A DNA stretch of 64,000 bases from Asterella californica. Taxonomy: Eukaryota; Streptophyta; Marchantiopsida; Marchantiales; Aytoniaceae. Below the pieces are notes generated by a model. The model saw only the letters and a program-made list of their open reading frames with translations, had not been told where the DNA came from and ran no database searches. The stretch is taken from contig JAYKYS010000004.1 in the NCBI GenBank assembly GCA_036924285.1, positions 15,718,001-15,782,000 of the forward strand, written 5' to 3'. The translations under genes and the position numbers were made by a program. Of this stretch, positions 12,945 to 24,359 are shown piece after piece; within the stretch, counting starts at the first letter, position 1; every line of letters starts with the position of its first letter.

Positions 12945-13195
12945 TGATGGATGCTGATGTGACATCCGAGTGATGACATAGAAGGTGCTGATGTGGCATC
13001 AAAAATCTGATGTGTTAAAGCTGACTTGGAAAGTTGTTGATATGAAATTTTTGCTAACGTGGCAGTTTTTTGCTGAGGTGGCTTCTGGATGTTGAGGTGA
13101 CGATGAGTTGACGACATGGCGAGTAATGCTGACATGGTGACATGCATGGCTACCACATGGAATTTTGGGAGGTGACAGCTGGATGGCAAACCATG
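12945..13195 (+). repeat. Degenerate array of a GCTGAYRTGGCA-like motif
   Basis: Variants of GCTGATGTGGCATC recur roughly every 15-35 bases (GCTGATGTGACATC, GCTGATGTGGCATC, GCTAACGTGGCAG, GCTGAGGTGGC, GCTGACATGG). The core resembles ACGT/TGACGTGG-type plant promoter motifs, but here it looks like a decayed tandem repeat. It lies directly upstream of the palindrome array. Confidence 0.4.
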
Positions 13196-13353
13196 GTGAG
13201 TTTATTACGTAATTTTATGGAAGCAAGCGGTTCATGGGAGTATAAAAGCAACCGGTTTCTCCTTGTTAAAGATAATTTGTCGAGTCTAGAGCTGTCAAGC
13301 TGCCGAAATGCAATGCGAGCTTCTCGAAGCACTTAGCTAGGTTTTGGATTTCA

Positions 13354-14063
13354 AACCTCGATTCTGAAATCAATGTTTAGAGTAAAAAGGTCTATGAAAC
13401 CTCGATTTTGAAATCGAGGTTGTACTCGGGTTGATAAAAAGCAGTAACCTTCAAACAACCATAACTTTTTACATGGGTGTCAAAAATTTACGTTTTTGAT
13501 GTCATTGGAACAAACTTTGCGAGGGCTTTTCAACATTGTAAAAATCATTTTTTCTGATCCCATATTCAGAGAACTGCTAGTATTTAATGCCAAATGTACA
13601 AATTTCTACTTATCGTGTTTTATGATACTTTGAGTGGAAAAATACATTTTGAGTTGGATACTGGATCTAGGGACCTGAACCTCGATTCTGAAATCGAGGT
13701 TGAGGTTGTATGCTCTTTGGAAAAATATCTAGGAGGGGTCTTGAACCTCGGTTATGAATAGAGGTTGAATAGAGGTTGGAGAGCTCTTTTGGATCAAGTG
13801 ACTTTTGTAGAGTTCAAGACAACCTTGATTCTGAAATAGAGATTTTGGAATGAGTTTTTAGGCGGGTTAGAATGAGTGAATGGGTTAGTTAGAGTCACAA
13901 TCGAAGCGGAGGGTCAAGAGCAAAAAAGAGTTTTCTACCCAAAAATTATTTACGATGAATTATTTTCCAAGAGTGAGTTTGAGAGTTGGGGTCTCAGCCT
14001 CGATTCTGAAATTGAGGTTTGTGATAGACATGTCATGTTAACCTCGATTCTTAAATCGAGGTT
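13354..14063. repeat. Array of seven short palindromes (AACCTCGATT / AATCGAGGTT)
   Basis: Seven imperfect to perfect inverted repeats share 10-base arms AACCTCGATT and AATCGAGGTT around a 3-4 base centre, usually CTGA: 13354-13377, 13398-13421, 13678-13701, 13744-13766, 13821-13844, 13996-14019 and 14040-14063. Copies 2, 3 and 7 have perfect arms; in others only one arm has mutated. Spacing is irregular (about 20 to 257 bases), and the sequence between copies is not obviously repeated. Each could fold as a hairpin. No protein-coding explanation was found. Confidence 0.85.
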
Positions 14064-14410
14064 ATAGACACATTGAGAGAAAAGATCAAAATGTTAACTG
14101 CTTTTAACTTCTGCTAGACATGTCCGTTTCAAGTAACATAGATACCATTGGAAATATAATTTAGCTGTTTTTCAATGAATAATAATCATCAAATTTGGAG
14201 AAAAATTTAACATACTATGAGCGTTTGAAGTTCATGTACGGTTTACAAGCGTAGAAAAAATCAGGATTTTATGTCAGAAGAGCCACACTTGAGGTTGATA
14301 ACCTTTCTTGCACACTACTATGTTGTCTTTAGCACCCAGGAGCCCGGTGCTTTCCCATACGTGACTTTGTGAAATTTTATACGACAACGTTCTGGGAGGA
14401 CAGACCAAGT

Positions 14411-14713
14411 CTAGCTTACGACTAATTGTCTTCGTCTTCCCACTAAGATGTCTTTAGAGATTTCTTCTTGTTCAACGAACAATTGATTCGACCATTCTTT
14501 CTCACCATCCATAAAGTAGTCAAAACATACATCAATGGTATCTTCCTTGATGACTGCAATATTTTGCATCGGATCTCTTTCAATCTCTTGTGCAGCTGTT
14601 GGTGCAGTTGAGCGCTTTTTGTTCTGCCTTTTGATTTCAAAATAAGATTTCAAAGACATGAGCATAGACACACATATCTCTCGTTCTTGAGGAAAAAATA
14701 TGATTATTTTCAC
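14411..14713 (-). CDS. Unrecognised 100-codon open frame
   Basis: An uninterrupted frame encodes a mixed-charge protein with segments such as DVCFDYFMDGEKEWSN and VEQEEISKDILVGRRR. I do not recognise the family. It lies in transposon-rich AT sequence with no splice context that would extend it. It could be an exon or relic of a mobile element, or chance. Confidence 0.2.
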   Translation of the reverse strand: MKIIIFFPQEREICVSMLMSLKSYFEIKRQNKKRSTAPTAAQEIERDPMQNIAVIKEDTIDVCFDYFMDGEKEWSNQLFVEQEEISKDILVGRRRQLVVS

Positions 14714-15734
14714 GCCTTTTGTTGAGGTCCAATGGACATCGGTGGAGAACTATTTGCATCAAACGCGACAATCTCCAAGACCTGTCAGTTTGAATTTGTA
14801 CTATTGGCTGAAAGTTATATCATGTAGAAGACGATATGGTTCAGGATCAGTTTTGCTGAATTGCTTGAAATCCCATGTCTACTTCAGAACAGAGATAATG
14901 GGTTTAGGATCATAACTTCCTTCAATGACATAGCATAACTGAGGAACAGTAAAAATATTTTTGACGTGATAAAGCTAACGAGAATCAAGAGAACATCTTA
15001 TCAACGAAGTCGTGAATGTGTCCAACCATAAAGAACCCAAGTTTGATCTTCCTAAAGATCTTTCTGTCTATCAACAAGACCAAATACGCAACAATATAAT
15101 GTTCTTATTCTCCCGCATTGTATATAATCCAATTGTAAATATAGAAAAGTGGTAACGGTTCTTCTCATTCCAATAGAATATGATGGAATACATAGATGAA
15201 CTATGAAGTTTTACGAAAATGAAGACAAGTTGTCTTTTTTATCCATGACATCGACTGAAACAAAAGCACACTTTGCGGGATTATCCAACGCCTTGAGGTT
15301 GACCGCTCTTCAATCTGTTGTCTTCTGTGGAGCTTCAACTCCATTATAGCTTGGTATGTAAACATAAAACAAAAACATTAAGACCTTTGGTATAAATAAA
15401 TACATCCAAGTGAATGCACTAAAGTGATAGTCACACGATACAAGCCACATATCCGAACGTGAGCACGAACATTGATTGTTGATGAGGAGTGCGTCAGTTC
15501 AAGCTTGATCGGACGCACAAGTGTGCAGTCCAGAAGAAGATGTCGAGCATGAGATGTACCACCAGTTAGTCGTCTATGTACTTCATGGACCTCAATGACA
15601 TACATCATAGTACATAAATTTTGGAGCCACCTACTTATGATAAGATACGTTTAAGAATTAGTTGAAGCTTTGACTGAACAAATTGTGTCAATAAAGTCAA
15701 TTTATATTTGTCCTCCTTATATACCATATGTCTC

Positions 15735-16020
15735 GCACTTTCAAGTACTTGTCTGTGCGTCAAAACAAGCTATGACTGAAGCTTCATTAAAATTGATGTT
15801 CAGTGAGAGCTTGATCTGACACTCAAGCAAACAACTTGCATGAATTTAATTGATATATGGTTGAAGTACTATCATACAGTCGTTATGAACTTTTAAGTGC
15901 ATGTATCCATGGATATCGCGTACTCTCAAGTACTTGTCTAGGCACCAGTATGAGCTTTGACTGAAGCATATTAAAGATGAGAGCTGGTGCTCAAGCAACC
16001 AACTTGCTTGAATACAGTAA
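15735..16020. repeat. Degenerate direct repeat, two copies
   Basis: The stretch around 15735-15845 (TCAAGTACTTGTCT, TGACTGAAGC, CAACTTGC) recurs in diverged form at about 15925-16020 with the same order of blocks. CCATGGAT motifs (about 15907, 16080 and 16151) recur around it. Probably internal sequence of a decayed transposon. Confidence 0.45.
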
Positions 16021-16712
16021 GTGGAAGAGTGCATTTTTGTAGGACATGTCTTGTGTACTCCTCGGACGTCTATGCAATCCATGGATGACAAGCGTAAATA
16101 TCACACACTAGAACAACTTCAGAGCAACGGAGAAAAGACATCCATGCAACCATGGATGACATATGAGATATTCAAAAACCGCAAAATATTTTATCATCAG
16201 TGGTCAACACACTCATCTTTTTCTGGTCTTGGAAGAGCCTGATCGCATCATAATTTTTGAAGCTCCTAAAAATCACAGCCAGAAAACTTATTACGAAAAA
16301 GAATTATTACCAGCGGATACAAGTACCTCCAATATCTAATGAATGAAGAAAATGACAACTTCATAGAACTATTTTCTTCTCTCATCATACGTCAGTCTTG
16401 TAGTGGTTGTAAACTTCTAGCTTTGAGAAGTTACTTGGAAGATGAAATCTTTCATCGTTTGACTGTCTCTCACAATCAAAAAAAAAGTGAGTCCATCCAC
16501 TCTTGAAGAAGATAACATTCAGCTGACTTATGCGGACAATACACTTCTCTAGCTACGGGATGTTTGAAGGAATCAAGTTGCAGACGGTTACGAACGTTAT
16601 CGATGCAATATACAATCTTGAACGCGTTATGATAGATTGACAAACCACGTGACAAGTTGTACATATGTTTATCTTCAGACTTTCTGAATCGACTATCTAT
16701 GTATATAGATCT

Positions 16713-17096
16713 CTAGTCTTGAGACAAGTGGAAGTATAATTGTCTTTCTTTTTTCAAACCACTCATACCTACTAACCAAAGACAAAGCTTAGAACAACAA
16801 AATCTCCAGACATCACTTTGAAGAGATGTGGAGACTAACTTCTTATGAATGAAATCCTCATCTTGTTTATCCTTCTCGTGGTTTCGTAGAGCCGCTGCTT
16901 TGTTCCTTATTTCCACTTCCAGAAAATGTGATTTACCAAGTATGATCTCTAACATCAGACGCAAAGCTTCATCTGTTTCCTTGAAGTTCCTCAAATAATC
17001 GATTGGACTACCAGCTCCATCCGGCTCAAAATTAGTAAACTGAGAATTCAACGATAATTTTCTACCTCCGTCAACGTCCTTCTTTGCATCCTCCAT
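16713..17096 (-). CDS. Unrecognised 127-codon open frame
   Basis: The frame begins MEDAKKDVDGGRKLSLNSQ and has a helical, charged middle (LRNFKETDEALRLMLEII, then KAAALRNHEKDKQDEDF) followed by a Cys-rich hydrophobic stretch. The helical, charged character is gag-like, but no family motif is visible. The surroundings are repeat-rich. Function unknown. Confidence 0.25.
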   Translation of the reverse strand: MEDAKKDVDGGRKLSLNSQFTNFEPDGAGSPIDYLRNFKETDEALRLMLEIILGKSHFLEVEIRNKAAALRNHEKDKQDEDFIHKKLVSTSLQSDVWRFCCSKLCLWLVGMSGLKKERQLYFHLSQD

Positions 17097-17420
17097 TACC
17101 GTCGTCTTGATCTGCTGAATTATGTCTATTTCCAGTATATTGAGTATGAAGAAGTTAGACTGAAATGTTTACTAATCTTTCTTTTTGATAAATTGACCTA
17201 AAATCAGAATGATGTGTAGGAGACGAAATGGTACAAGCACTTGGAAGAAGAAATAAGGAGGCTTGAGGTTGTATTTATACTCGTCCTAGATTAGCTGTCT
17301 TATCTGGACCGTTGAATTTAACGAGAGGAGAATCAACGGTGGCGATCCTAGGTGGATGATCGACAGTCATTAGATCCGCAGTAGAGAATATGAGCCGTCC
17401 AATCTCCATAGGTGTAAATA

Positions 17421-17926
17421 GTGGACGCTAGTGTCTCTTTTGTCGTATGCGCACTTTGGAGAAATCTCTTGTCTCTCTCTTTCATATTCCGTCTTATCAC
17501 TATGTTGGCTGATTTTACCTCCTCTCTGTCTTTCCTTATTCAGCTTGATGCTATTTACAGACACCTAGTCGTGGAATTTGATGATTTGATGGCTCCTCAC
17601 GAGATCTCCTCGATGATGTGTGCAGACCTCTACCACAAGCAGCCAAAAAACTTCAAAATCGAGACGGTTTCTCACTATGTCGTTATACAACGTTGTCTTT
17701 CAGCTTTGGATGATAAAAATAAGATCAAGATCTCGACATGAAGAGTTTTGTTGTTTATGTAGTTTATGACAGGTCGAGCGTGGAGTTTGTATGTTTTGAC
17801 AATGAGCAGAAATTTTTCTGTGTCAAGGTGTCCTCAAAGAGCTTGGAGGTTGATCTTTACGGACAAGCAATGAAAGAGAGCTTACAAGACAAGGAGAGAA
17901 ATGAGGTGCATGACCTGGATATTTAG
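17421..17926 (+). CDS. Two overlapping unrecognised open frames (ATGA junction)
   Basis: A 106-codon frame (17421-17741) ends in TGA overlapping the ATG of a 62-codon frame (17738-17926). The first has a hydrophobic N-terminal part, then a polar part (HLVVEFDDLMAPHEISS). The second reads like a compact globular fragment (YDRSSVEFVCFDNEQKFFC). Neither is recognised. The overlap may simply mark a frameshift in one decayed transposon or viral-like frame. Confidence 0.2.
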
Positions 17927-18887
17927 CTTTGTATTTACATAAAGTTCATGGTAGTTTTAGAGGTCTCGTTGCTTTGTAACTTTACTATCGTCTAGTGCAT
18001 CCATGCTAGTGCATTGTGATGTTAGACCAGAGCGACTTGACCATGCTCCGGTCCTTCGTCAGACCGGTGCATCCATGCGTTCCATGGATGCAGTCAGTCC
18101 AACTGTCAGTTCCTAGTTGATCTATTCAAGCCGGATGCATCCGTGCATTACCGATTCGACCACCGGTCTCGAGCCATTTTGCCTCAGTCAACCTGTTGCT
18201 ATGTCGTTCCCCAGCTGTCAGTATGCACTCATGTAATCCATGGCTGTCGCAAGCTCGAGTCGGACCACCCTTCCTGCTCGACCTGTTGTATTCGTTGTTT
18301 TTCGTCCTAACCATTCTTCTCTAACTTCAACTTCTTTTTGTTTATTTGCAGTATGGTCCTATTCTCCAAGCATGCACTATGCGCAACACGTAGTACAAGT
18401 TACTGGAGCATAAGACTATAAAGATAACTTTCAACATGGTATCTTTCTCAACGTCGGTGTTGATATCAACTTGTACTTGTTGCATCCTTCTCTCATTGCT
18501 GATGCACGTCCTTGACCTCCAATAAGAGAAGTGTCTGCATTGACTTTTGGAAGACAGTCAATGAGAGTTGTTGGGTAGTCGTCTGAGCGTGAAAGATGTC
18601 ATGGTAAAGAACGTGTGGAGAAAGATGTTCGTATATTCGCAGAACGTGAAGAAAGACATGCTCTCAAATGAGTTTTAAGAAATCGAGGATGGAAATGAAG
18701 ATAGAGCATAGTCTTAGGTTATCCGACGAAGTACGCATCTCTCGACATCAGCGTACAAGCTCGTCTACACTACCATCATCTGGCAGCAGCCTCGAATTGT
18801 TCATGCTCCGGTGTCGTGTTGTGACACAACTCACAATGTGAATTTAACGTAGAACTTGTATAGTTTTTTTTTTACGTCTCGTGAATC
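17927..18887. other. Repeat-rich DNA without recognised genes
   Basis: Several near-copies of CATCCATG(C/G) within T-rich sequence occur around 17998-18245. No coding region is supported. Confidence 0.3.
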
Positions 18888-18929
18888 TTTTCATGTAACT
18901 CGCTTAAAAAAAAGCGAGTTACATGAAAA
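18888..18929. repeat. Perfect 18-bp inverted repeat with A6 loop
   Basis: The left arm TTTTCATGTAACTCGCTT (18888-18905) is exactly complementary to the right arm at 18912-18929, separated by six A. It could form a strong hairpin, or mark a recent template-switch event or joined transposon ends. No gene end is nearby for it to terminate. Confidence 0.9.
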
Positions 18930-19456
18930 CAACATATTAGGTACCACGTCCACGGTTATCTGAGATGTTAGATCGCATGATAATAAGACGTGTCATCTCA
19001 GTGATCCGTGGACATTCGTGTGAGTGGCTCTTGTTGTCAAATTTGTTTATAAGATAGAGGGTCGAGGGTTCGTGGAGATATTCTTTAAGTGGTTTTTTCT
19101 GAGTGTGTCTTAGTGTCTTACATGACGGATAAGGAGCTACGAGAGTTGTATTTATGGATAGAAGATTGATCCGAGTTTCGGATCTTTTCATTTTCGAATG
19201 CATTTCATATCAAGCTTCATTACATCTATCGCGATCAAGTTTAGAGTGGTTCGTTGTCTACATTGGTGATGAGTTCTTGCGAAAGGTGATGGATTTGCCT
19301 ACTCCGATGATCTTGCTGAACGTCACATACGGAGAGAATTGAGACCTGACTGTGTACATTTTACTTTGACGGGTGAATGGACCTGAACTTTCCAGTCAAC
19401 GTCTCTTTCAACGTCTGGGATTATATCGGATGCCACTGTCGGTGAAAGATCAGCTC

Positions 19457-19500
19457 GTGATCTAAGCACGATGACTGATCTTTCATCGTGCTTAGATCAC
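19457..19500. repeat. Perfect 18-bp inverted repeat with 8-nt loop
   Basis: The left arm GTGATCTAAGCACGATGA (19457-19474) is exactly complementary to 19483-19500, with an 8-base spacer CTGATCTT. Same architecture as the hairpin at 18.9 kb but unrelated arm sequence. Confidence 0.9.
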
Positions 19501-20269
19501 AAGGAAATTTGGTGAGGAGTATTGTGATCAAGTGATTGTAGCATCTTTCATCGTAGATCGATTTGAGGTCATCATCTTGACTTTGTATTGAATCTCGTGT
19601 GTTGTCGTGTCATTGTAATCTTTATCATCTAGCGACAGTGACTATCATAAGGTTGAGATTCGAAGTATTTTCGTTCTAGCTTTGAAGGAGTGAGAGTGGT
19701 TTAGGGTTACAACTCCTTCTATGGTGCCAAGTAGGAGATAAAATGATCTCCAATCTCTTGTCTCATTGGTCTATTTTCGATCAATCAAGTTCATCCAAGT
19801 TCCAACCACAGTTTTGGGGTTTCGGTGGCCTTCTCGAGGGTCATTCACAAATTGTAAGGTCTCGTTGGAAAGCTATCAAGCTGAGCTACAATCTGGAGGT
19901 AAAGATCGATCGATTTGGAGCTCTCGTCGAAGTGTTATGGTCGTTCAAAGTTAGAGTGATTGAATTGATACCCCAAGTCAGGTTTCCGAGTGTCTCGAGA
20001 GTTTGAGAGATGATCTTTCGATGTTATCAATGGGATTGGATTGTTGACGCCGTGCTGGTTGCATTGATATAAAATAGTCCTACATTAGATTAGACATCGA
20101 AATGATCGATTGAAGTTGGTTGTGATAGTTGAGAAATAGAAGTAAAACCGTTTTTTTATTCAAGCATTCATCGAATCTCTAAATTGAACATTTCCAAGAT
20201 TGGAGTGTGTCTTATCAACTTATTACATGTGAAATTTCAGTTCATTTGGTTAAGAGAAGGTGTTGGGGT
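19501..20269. other. Probable leader or LTR-like DNA before a gag fragment
   Basis: No gene is recognised. It directly precedes a Ty3/gypsy gag fragment, so part of it may be diverged LTR or leader, but I could not align it convincingly to the LTR at 50.5 kb. Confidence 0.3.
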
Positions 20270-21690
20270 TACTGACTACCAAAGCCTTGCAATCTGTTGT
20301 GGGTTTGCTAGGTCAGTTTGAACGAAAGAACATCTCCAAGTACATGAAGTACTATTCCTGAGAGATGGAGTTGAGTAAGGTGTCGAAGAGAGAGATGGTC
20401 TGTACATTTGAGCTTGTTGTTGTATCGGAGTTACGAGAGCATGTGAAGGAGATCATCCCATCTCATGGTGCTAGATGAGAAGAATTTACTCTTCAACTTA
20501 AATAATAGTATTCTTTAGAGGATGCGGATCGAGTGACTAAGAAGTCATTCATGGAGTGGATAAACAAATATAATAAAGGGCTTGTTGTCACATATCTATT
20601 TTAGATAATTTGGGAGGTAATTCTTTTAGTTGTCTCGTGTGGAGAAGCTCACATTGGAGAACGACAAGGTGGAGTTGTTTATGCAAGCAACTAACAATGA
20701 GCTACAGAGGGAGTTGGAGCTACTTTTGGAAGATAGGATGGAAGATAATGGACTCACGGTTGATTGGAGGAAGGTTTCTGAAGCAGTGGGTGTACTTGTC
20801 AAGCGTAAGTATCGAAGAGGGAAGGTGGTGATAAGACAAGAAGTGAGGCCACCGTTGATCATACTACCTCGTAGGTAACCAACAATGCTTAATATACAAC
20901 CACCTACTGTACAAGTGCGTCCTGTTTCGTTCTCTACTGTTCTTGTTTTAATAGTTGCACCACAAAAAGATGCAATAGAGGAATTGATAAAAAAAGATGA
21001 GAGACTTGCAGATTAAGCTAATAAAGTTAGAGGAGAAGGAGGAGCACCTGAAAACAAATCCTCCAAAGCAAGGATATGTGTAGAGATGTATTTGTTGTGA
21101 TGGCACTGAATATAATCAAAAGGAGTGTGGAGACTTTGCTGACATCCTACGGCAAGGAGTGATTTATTATTAGAAAGAGGAGAAGATTGCTTTGAAGGAC
21201 ACATGTGAGATCCTCAAAACTAACTTTGGAAAAGGAGGAATGAGATAAGTCTTAGAGGATTATCTTTCACAACACGTGCGACATCTATAGAGACTGCTAC
21301 ATATGCAGTTGAGGTCGTGAAAGATAGAGATAGTACTTTTGAGAAGAAGGTAGAGGCGAGCGAAATATGGAGTCATGCCGTGACCACAATGAAGAAAGTG
21401 AAAATGACGAAGAACGAGTTACTCAAGGTGACCATGACAATTAGAGGTGCTACTGATGGAGTGATCCAATAGATACAATGTCTGTACATTCTTACTTGGC
21501 CAAGAGTCAACTTGAGGTTCTCATGGAAGAGAAGCGTAAGAGAAATGATGTTGGGTCCTAGTGAGGAGAGAAGTATTCATAAGAGACAGTTACGAGGAGA
21601 AAAACCTCTGCAAGATACTACACCGGTGCGAGAAGAGACTATGGAGGAAGTCTCGTCATTTATCCCAGAGAGATCCACTTAACTATCCTT
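20270..21690 (+). pseudogene. Decayed Ty3/gypsy gag and zinc-knuckle fragment
   Basis: This is a diverged copy of the gag region of the intact element at 51.9-53.4 kb. Matching blocks include KALQSVV (near 20283), the RVEKLTLENDKVELF stretch from about 20638, EDRMEDNGL, a zinc knuckle C-x2-C-x4-(H to Y)-x4-C near 21088, and TPVREETMEE near 21622. The reading frame is broken by stops and indels throughout. The order matches the intact element until about 21690, where homology jumps to an LTR in the opposite orientation. Confidence 0.75.
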
Positions 21691-21693
21691 TAG

Positions 21694-22148
21694 TGCTCCA
21701 ATCCACGTGGTAACTTAATTTCATACATAAGTTACCACGTCAAGCCTCTAAAGTGCCAACGTAAATCTTAAATGATCTACGAAGACATGTAAAATGACAC
21801 GTCACCTTGAAAGATAACTTAAACCAGCTAGGAAGAATGCATGGGCGACAAGTAAGTACAACCCATGAACTTAAACTCTATCAACATGGTAAACTTAATT
21901 TTTGTATCTTGAACATCATAGATAAGTATGACGTCACTTGCATAAACGTACAAATGTTTAAACAAGATAAATAACACACTATCAATCTACTAGGACTCAA
22001 AATATATAACATAGTAGTGTTAACATCATATGGAAGGGTGTCAAACATATGCACAAAGGACTAGGAACAATATTGAGCTAACTTCTAGGACTATTAAACT
22101 CAAGTGTCAGAGTAGAAGTGTAACATGTAGTCGTCAAGTAACGCGACA
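21694..22148 (-). mobile_element. Reversed LTR fragment of the same gypsy family
   Basis: Read in reverse complement, this stretch matches the first part of the 1283-bp LTR at 50534, including the TGTCGCG start (reversed at 22142-22148), ACATGT near the start, the block around the CCCATG motif, and the two ACGTGG-type motifs. Identity is moderate with small indels. Its orientation is opposite to the adjoining gag fragment, which indicates rearrangement. Confidence 0.75.
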
Positions 22149-22559
22149 ACAGTGATCAGCGCGGTTAAACTAACTCTTGACAAAGAGGTGGATCATTTAC
22201 TATGTGAAATGATTCACATCACGACACCGTTCAGATCTACGAGAGATAATCGGTGCACTAGTCACTTCCTCTTGCAATTGATGACATAGACGCCAAGGTC
22301 TGGGACAAAGTATCCAAGGGATGTGGAAGATCTACATATCTAGGCGAGTCAAACATATGATGTAATAACACTCACTCGTCATGTGTAAAAACTACACTAG
22401 TTCCACTAGGTTGTGTTACGTAGACTCCAGCGTTAACAACAGCTCTGTATGAAATTGATTTTGATCTAGAATCAATGATTTCTCCAGATCATCCACTCAA
22501 CGTACTACTATGAGGTATTGCAGTGGACTGACTCTTTTATTCTATAGTAGGTACAAGGA
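22149..22559. other. Spacer between gypsy and copia relics
   Basis: No coding region is recognised. Probably further decayed copia pol sequence on the minus strand. Confidence 0.3.
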
Positions 22560-22582
22560 TGGCTACGACATGTACATGAGAC

Positions 22583-23340
22583 TTAGCTCATCAGAGACAA
22601 CTTTCTATTGATATTGAACTGCTTCAACGAAGGATTGTAACATCTATATCCTTTCATATCAAAAGCATATCCGAGGAAGATACATCTATCTACTTTCAGA
22701 TCTGGTTTCTTACGTTTCTCATCAGATATGTGCACATAACAGATACATCCAAAAACTTTAAGGAAAGAGTAATCAAGCTTATTGTATGTGAAGACCTCCA
22801 TTAGTGTCTAGCTATGGGTTGTTGTTGTAGGCGTCCAATTCATGAGATACACCGCACATGAAAAAACTTTTTTCAAATAAGGTCTAGGTATGGTCTTCTC
22901 GTTCAACATAGCACGATCAACTTCTGCTATTGGTCGATTCTTGCACTCGGCAACCTCGTTCTGCTTTGGACTATAACTACAAGTCTTCTAGCATTGGATG
23001 CCATGCTCATGCAAATATGCATCAGACTCTTCAGAAGGAACTTGTCTCCTCCATCAAATCTCAAACAGAGGATATATTTTCTAGAGTGTTACTCCACCAA
23101 CTTGTTAACAGTACTTCAATAAGGACTTGTTTCTCAACAAATAGTTCCAAGTATAACGCGAATGATCATCAATGAAGGACACGAAGTACTGAAAAAAGAT
23201 CATACTTGGCTGAGAAGCAGTCCATACATCAATGTGAACAAGCTACAAGAGCTTGTTTGCTCTAATACATGATCCCTTAAAGGGCTGTCTAGCTTGCTTG
23301 CCGAATTGACATGCTACACAGACTCTAATGGGCTCACTAG
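22583..23340 (-). pseudogene. Ty1/copia integrase fragment
   Basis: Minus-strand translation gives a pre-integrase segment with C-V-A-C-Q-F-G-K-Q (near 23310), then SPKQNEVAECKNR near 22950 (cf. the catalytic-Glu block TPQQNGVAERKNR), RAMLNEKTIP, and the C-terminal FLKVFGCICYVHIS and FLGYAFDMKGYRCY motifs of copia integrases. Stops and frameshifts separate the blocks. Nonfunctional. Confidence 0.8.
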
Positions 23341-23759
23341 ATTCGAATTTGGACAAACTTGTAACCATGTTAGAACTTGGAAGGCTTTCCAACCTCTAGA
23401 AGTTCATGTGTCAAATTTGCTTGTGTCAGATGTCAATATTAGATACTATTGGACCACTCTGTCCATATATGACAGCATGTAACTTAGACGTAGAAACATA
23501 TAGTTTGAACAACTGCCACTCTTGACCTCGAGCTATGACAATGCTATTAGAATCTTCAATAAAGCATCCATCTTTATTGAAGCAAACCTGCAAATCCTGC
23601 TCTATCAACTATCATACAAATAGCAAGTTTATAGTCAATGTGAGTACACGTAGGACGTTCCTTATATCAGTAAACGTTGAAGCAAGAATGTCCAACGAAA
23701 TGTTACCTTTGTGCTAGATCTGGTGAATCGTCTATCGTCATAAACTGAGTCTCCATAGA

Positions 23760-24026
23760 CTAGAATGACTGACCCACTCTCGATGGAATGTCATGTGAGT
23801 GATGGCACCAGAAGTCGATCATCCAATCAATCTGTGGTTTGAAAGCCACGTAAAGTTGATGTGTTGTAATCAGCAACTGCTCTGAATAGATTTGCTCAGT
23901 TGCTGCATAGCCTTGCTGGTTGTAGTCTTGTTGGTTGTTATCGTACTGCTTTTGGTTGTTCTGTCGCTTGTAGCATTGATTGGCATTGTGACCTTGCTTC
24001 ATGCAATAGTTGCAAGAACCAAGCAC
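23760..24026 (-). pseudogene. Ty1/copia zinc knuckle and protease fragment
   Basis: The frame holds a CCHC knuckle CNYCMKQGHNANQC followed by a Gln/Asn/Tyr-rich linker and WMIDFWCHHSHD. The last is the copia protease motif W-x-(I/L)-D-S-G-(A/C)-(S/T)-x-H with the catalytic Asp followed by Phe-Trp instead of Ser-Gly, so the protease is dead. It lies upstream of the integrase fragment, as expected for copia order. Confidence 0.75.
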
Positions 24027-24359
24027 ACGTGTCTGATTGTTGAAAGAACCAACATGTTGCTAGTTCTATTGGTTCTGGTTCTGATGCTACTACTGCAACT
24101 GTTGTTGTTATTATTGTCGTCCGTGACCTCATCCACGTCTAGCACTTTTTCCATGACCTCTACCTCGAGATCCTCCAGAACCTACATAATAGATAGATTC
24201 TTGCTGACCCATCGAAGTAGAACTCCCCAATAGATGTTGTCGTGGAGAGTCCTTCTTAAGAAATGCTAGCCTTCTGACTGTGATCGATTGTGAGGTAGGG
24301 ATAAGGATTGAACAAGAAAACAAGACCCAGCCCGCTTGTCCACAATGGCTAAAGCCTCT

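Noticed and set aside
23892..24233. Hydrophobic Leu/Val-rich 113-codon frame on the plus strand
   Set aside because: It is the complement of the Gln/Asn-rich linker of the copia gag relic, which explains its apparent membrane-like composition.
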